The notes under the pieces are model-generated. The model was given only the letters and a program-made list of their open reading frames with translations. It was not told where the DNA came from and searched no databases. The position numbers were made by a program, and so were the translations under genes. Positions 5,610-8,292 of a stretch of DNA of 8,292 nt are shown one piece after another. The first letter of the stretch is position 1; every line of letters starts with the position of its first letter. The DNA comes from Methanobacteriota archaeon. GTDB lineage: Archaea; Thermoplasmatota; Poseidoniia; Poseidoniales; Thalassarchaeaceae. Location of the stretch: assembly GCA_002714745.1 (NCBI GenBank), contig PAYF01000042.1, positions 1 to 8,292 on the forward strand. The letters run 5' to 3'.

Positions 5610-5769
5610 ATTTGAGTCTCCTGAGGCTGATGTGACTTTTTACTTTAAGTCAGGAGAAAGAACCAAAAATTTCGATGATGTAATGATTGAAATTTCAAGA
5701 CTAGTTAATGAAAGCAGAAAGCAGAGAATAGAGCAGAAGAAAGAGAGTCAAAATGACGACAGCAAATAA
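5599..5769 (+). CDS. Small charged hypothetical protein (56 aa)
   Basis: The ORF starts at ATG 5599, with CAGGAG eight to nine bases upstream, overlaps the stop of the 67-aa gene by 11 bases, and ends at TAA 5767-5769, 17 bases inside the next gene. The protein has a beta-like first third (DVTFYFKSGERTKNF) and then a long basic and acidic helix rich in Q, K, E and R (LVNESRKQRIEQKKESQ). No family is recognised. Good ribosome-binding site placement and overlaps on both sides make it a likely real, translationally coupled gene, perhaps a small partner or regulator of the Prim-Pol protein. Confidence 0.65.
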   Translation: MDNKFESPEADVTFYFKSGERTKNFDDVMIEISRLVNESRKQRIEQKKESQNDDSK

Positions 5770-7933
5770 ATCTTTGGTCTTGCCAAATCAAGATCAAAAA
5801 ACTTGTAAAGAATACGGTAGAGAATTAATTAATATAGGGGTTGATGTCATTCCGATGCATCTATCTCAAGATACTAATTCTGAGACAAAAAAGTATATTA
5901 AAAAACCTTTAGTTTCATGGAAACAATATCAGGAGAAAAAAGTCTCTCTTGAAACCTATGATGAGTGGTGCAACAAGTTCAATGATGACGTATTTAATGG
6001 TCTAGCTATTATAGGTGGTAAGCAAATTTATGCCTTAGATATAGACAAAGATTATGACGATGCTTTATTACAAAGATTATGGGATTTGGGAACAGCATCC
6101 TATGAAACTGAAAGAGGCTATCATTTTCTAACTTTAGAGCCTGTTCCGTCAGCTGATGCTATCTATAAAGATAATCATGTAGGTGAGTTCTTAGGTGCAG
6201 GGCATATAATCGTCATTCAACCATCTGCAGACAGGATTTTTCTAACAACAACTATCTATAATTCAAAATTTCCCAGTCTGGTCAAACCTAGAGAACCTGA
6301 GGTTAGTTTTGTACCTGATTTCAATAAGTTGCAGAGCTTTAAAAGTTCAGTTCCCAACTTTAAGACAGCAGTATTCAATCCTCAAGAAAAATGGCTTGAT
6401 GGTAGCAGAAACAATGAATTATTTAAGTATTCAATGAGAGTCATAAATGACTATGACAATTTTGAAGAATATCAGAATCAAATAATGAAAATAAATGACG
6501 AAAATTGTGAACCACCTTTACCATTCGATGAAGTGAGACAGATGGTTCAAACTAACTGGAAGAAAGTGCCTGAGTATCAAGAAACCAAACCAAAGACTAA
6601 AACATTCCATCCATTTTTATCCTTGACTGACGTTAGGTCTGCATCACAAATTTATGATGACCATTTTATTAATAAATATGAATCATTTTTCGAGGGTGCA
6701 GACGTGACGTTCAGAGTAGCCTCAGCAATAGCTATTTTATCCTCAGCAATCAATCCAACAATTACATTTAATACAGGTCAGAAGAATACATCTTCAATAT
6801 GGGTCATGCTAGTAGGTGGTTCATCAACAACATTCAAATCAACTGTTATCAGTGATGCTGAAAGAATGATGATTGATGCAGGTATGGAAGAGGTGAAATT
6901 ACCTGATACTTTCTCACCTGCTAGACTAGAAAATTCTATGTCTGAAAGAGACGGTAGACCTAACATTCATATGCATAAAGAATATGCAGGATTCTTACAA
7001 CTTTTATCTCAAGATAATTCCTCAGGATTATCAAACCTAATGATTAGATTGTGGGATGGTGATGAAATAAAAAAAGAGCTTGTTGGTAGAGACAATAAAC
7101 CTAAAACAGATGAAGAGGGGAATAGCTATCGAGAGCCTGAGGTTTATAAGGCTAGTAATCCTCATTTGAGTTCTTTAGTGGGTATACAAACCGATAGATT
7201 TACAACTGCTATGAGTCAGAAACAATTATGGGATGGCTTTCTTTTGAGATGGCTAATAGTACCGTCAGAAAATCCTAGAAGAAAAAAATTAAGTGAGCTA
7301 AGAGCTCTTTCAGTAGATTCATCAGCACGGAATGATTTAGTTCAACAACTTTCAATTATTTTTCAACAAAATAGAAGTTCATCTTTCAGTCAGGATGTTG
7401 ATTCTGATGCCTTAGATTTATTAGACGAATATTCTGATTATATTTATGACCAAATAGATAATTTACCTGATGGAGATATCGGTAAAAATCTCTTTGGAAG
7501 ATATAAGACTCAAGCTGAGAAATTATGTCTGATAGTTTCAAGGTCTAGAGGGTCTAATGAGATAACAGTAGACGATGTTAGATATGCAATTTGTCTGAAT
7601 GAAATATTTAGAATAAAGACTCATAAATTTCTTGTTTCTAATGCAGTATCAACTCTTGAGACCAATATGAATAAAGTTATCAAGTTTCTAGATAAACAAG
7701 ACGGTAAGTCTGCATCAAGAACAGAGATAAACAGAGGAGCATCAGGTATGAGCAGAATTGAGTCTCAGAAGATGTCTCAGCTAGGCGACAAACTTGAGGA
7801 GATGGGATATGTCACGAGGACAACCATTAAGAATAAAGAAGTTTGGACATTGATAGACAAACTTGAGGATGATTCAGCATCAAAGTATTCAGAAGATCTT
7901 ATTAAAACATTATTCTCAAAAGGTGGAATTTAG
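5753..7933 (+). CDS. Primase-polymerase with AAA+/helicase-like domain (replication protein)
   Basis: The 726-aa product looks like a plasmid/virus replication protein. Residues 15-160 resemble the bifunctional primase/polymerase (Prim-Pol, AEP) domain: KPLVSW near 51-56, the metal-binding DID of ALDIDKD (D96, D98), RGYHF with H124, and a third strand with E145 before QPS. A linker follows (about 175-285). Residues 290-620 form an ATPase of the DUF3987/AAA+ kind, with a P-loop (GGSSTTFKST, 356-364 with K362), an acidic segment (KEYAGF, about residue 410) in the Walker B region, and RWL...RRK as a possible arginine-finger region. The C-terminus (about 640-705) resembles a winged helix (SRTEINRGASGMSRIESQK). 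It would prime and unwind element DNA at its origin. The start overlaps the previous ORF and its ribosome-binding site is weak, so it may be translated by coupling. The last bases overlap the next start. The P-loop has Phe where Gly normally precedes Lys. Confidence 0.85.
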   Translation: MTTANKSLVLPNQDQKTCKEYGRELINIGVDVIPMHLSQDTNSETKKYIKKPLVSWKQYQEKKVSLETYDEWCNKFNDDVFNGLAIIGGKQIYALDIDKDYDDALLQRLWDLGTASYETERGYHFLTLEPVPSADAIYKDNHVGEFLGAGHIIVIQPSADRIFLTTTIYNSKFPSLVKPREPEVSFVPDFNKLQSFKSSVPNFKTAVFNPQEKWLDGSRNNELFKYSMRVINDYDNFEEYQNQIMKINDENCEPPLPFDEVRQMVQTNWKKVPEYQETKPKTKTFHPFLSLTDVRSASQIYDDHFINKYESFFEGADVTFRVASAIAILSSAINPTITFNTGQKNTSSIWVMLVGGSSTTFKSTVISDAERMMIDAGMEEVKLPDTFSPARLENSMSERDGRPNIHMHKEYAGFLQLLSQDNSSGLSNLMIRLWDGDEIKKELVGRDNKPKTDEEGNSYREPEVYKASNPHLSSLVGIQTDRFTTAMSQKQLWDGFLLRWLIVPSENPRRKKLSELRALSVDSSARNDLVQQLSIIFQQNRSSSFSQDVDSDALDLLDEYSDYIYDQIDNLPDGDIGKNLFGRYKTQAEKLCLIVSRSRGSNEITVDDVRYAICLNEIFRIKTHKFLVSNAVSTLETNMNKVIKFLDKQDGKSASRTEINRGASGMSRIESQKMSQLGDKLEEMGYVTRTTIKNKEVWTLIDKLEDDSASKYSEDLIKTLFSKGGI

Positions 7934-8292
7934 TGGCTCAAAAATTACCTGGATCTAAATACAAAACTAATGCCGATAAAGGTATTGATATAGTAAAGAA
8001 CCTCATCAGCATCGAGGTTGATAATACTATCAAAATTTTAGTTCCTAACTTTCCTTTTGAGACTAACTTTTATGATACGAAAGATTGGCACGTTGAGGGT
8101 TATCTTACTCAAGCAATAAAGGACATAATTGAGCCTCAGAAAAAAGAATTGATTAGAGCATCAAAGCTCAGATGGATTAGAAACTTTTTAATCTTTCAGC
8201 AGAATGAATTAGAAGAATCAGCTGAGGACACTTTGGTCAAAAGTAATTATGATTATTTAGACCTTGATGAATTCAATGACAGACTTCAATCT
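7933..8292 (+). CDS. Unknown protein, 3' end outside the window
   Basis: A GTG start at 7933 overlaps the last base of the primase stop codon (TAGTG) and has AAAGGTGG seven to ten bases upstream, so translation is probably coupled to the replication protein. The frame is open for 120 codons to the window end. The visible part begins with a basic segment (AQKLPGSKYKTNADK), then a beta-like stretch with IKILVPNFPFETNFY, and a helical region (LTQAIKDIIEPQKKELIRAS, then KLRWIRNFLIFQQNELEES). No known family, signal peptide or membrane segment is recognised. Its place suggests a role in replication or maintenance of the element. Confidence 0.75.
   Translation, partial: MAQKLPGSKYKTNADKGIDIVKNLISIEVDNTIKILVPNFPFETNFYDTKDWHVEGYLTQAIKDIIEPQKKELIRASKLRWIRNFLIFQQNELEESAEDTLVKSNYDYLDLDEFNDRLQS

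Overview
This 8.3 kb, AT-rich window looks like part of an integrative mobile genetic element (an integrated plasmid or virus-like island). It carries a large serine recombinase, two small excisionase-like DNA-binding proteins, a primase-polymerase/ATPase replication protein, and an accessory protein with an ADP-ribosyltransferase-like domain. No rRNA, tRNA or host housekeeping gene is visible, so the host cannot be named. Arginine is coded mostly by AGA, genes are closely packed, and several starts have Shine-Dalgarno-like AGGAG, AAGG or AGGTG sequences. This fits a low-GC bacterium or an archaeon. The archaeo-eukaryotic-type primase is common on plasmids and viruses of both domains and does not decide the matter.

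Layout. (1) Positions 1-1174, plus strand: the end of a small helix-turn-helix-like ORF, then a 47-aa ORF that overlaps a 243-aa protein by 8 bases. The C-terminal 80 residues of the larger protein carry an R...SWT...ExE pattern typical of ADP-ribosyltransferases. (2) Positions 1175-1382: a short non-coding convergent region. (3) Positions 1383-5180, minus strand: a tight three-gene unit in the order 442-aa unknown protein with an N-terminal helix-turn-helix, large serine recombinase (646 aa), and 161-aa excisionase-like protein. (4) Positions 5181-5405: a divergent control region with two sets of direct repeats. (5) Positions 5406-8292, plus strand: a tightly overlapping unit of a 67-aa helix-turn-helix protein, a 56-aa ORF, a 726-aa Prim-Pol/ATPase and a gene that runs off the window.

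Inferred working model: the minus-strand unit integrates and excises the element, with the 161-aa protein a candidate directionality factor. The plus-strand right-hand unit replicates it, with the 67-aa protein as possible copy-number or switch regulator. The left pair is accessory cargo (toxin, defence or host-modifying effector).

The most unusual feature is a family of 9-bp tandem repeats (consensus CGTAATGYT). By eye it occurs exactly three times, once in or at the head of each gene of the minus-strand unit. Two arrays lie in frame in apparent protein linkers. The third, in inverted orientation, holds the recombinase stop codon and the leader of the excisionase-like gene. Beside the middle array is a 54-bp imperfect palindrome inside the recombinase gene, and both sit in an extra C-terminal extension of the recombinase. 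Together these look like either a set of protein-binding sites or a mobile or invertible end of the recombinase gene.
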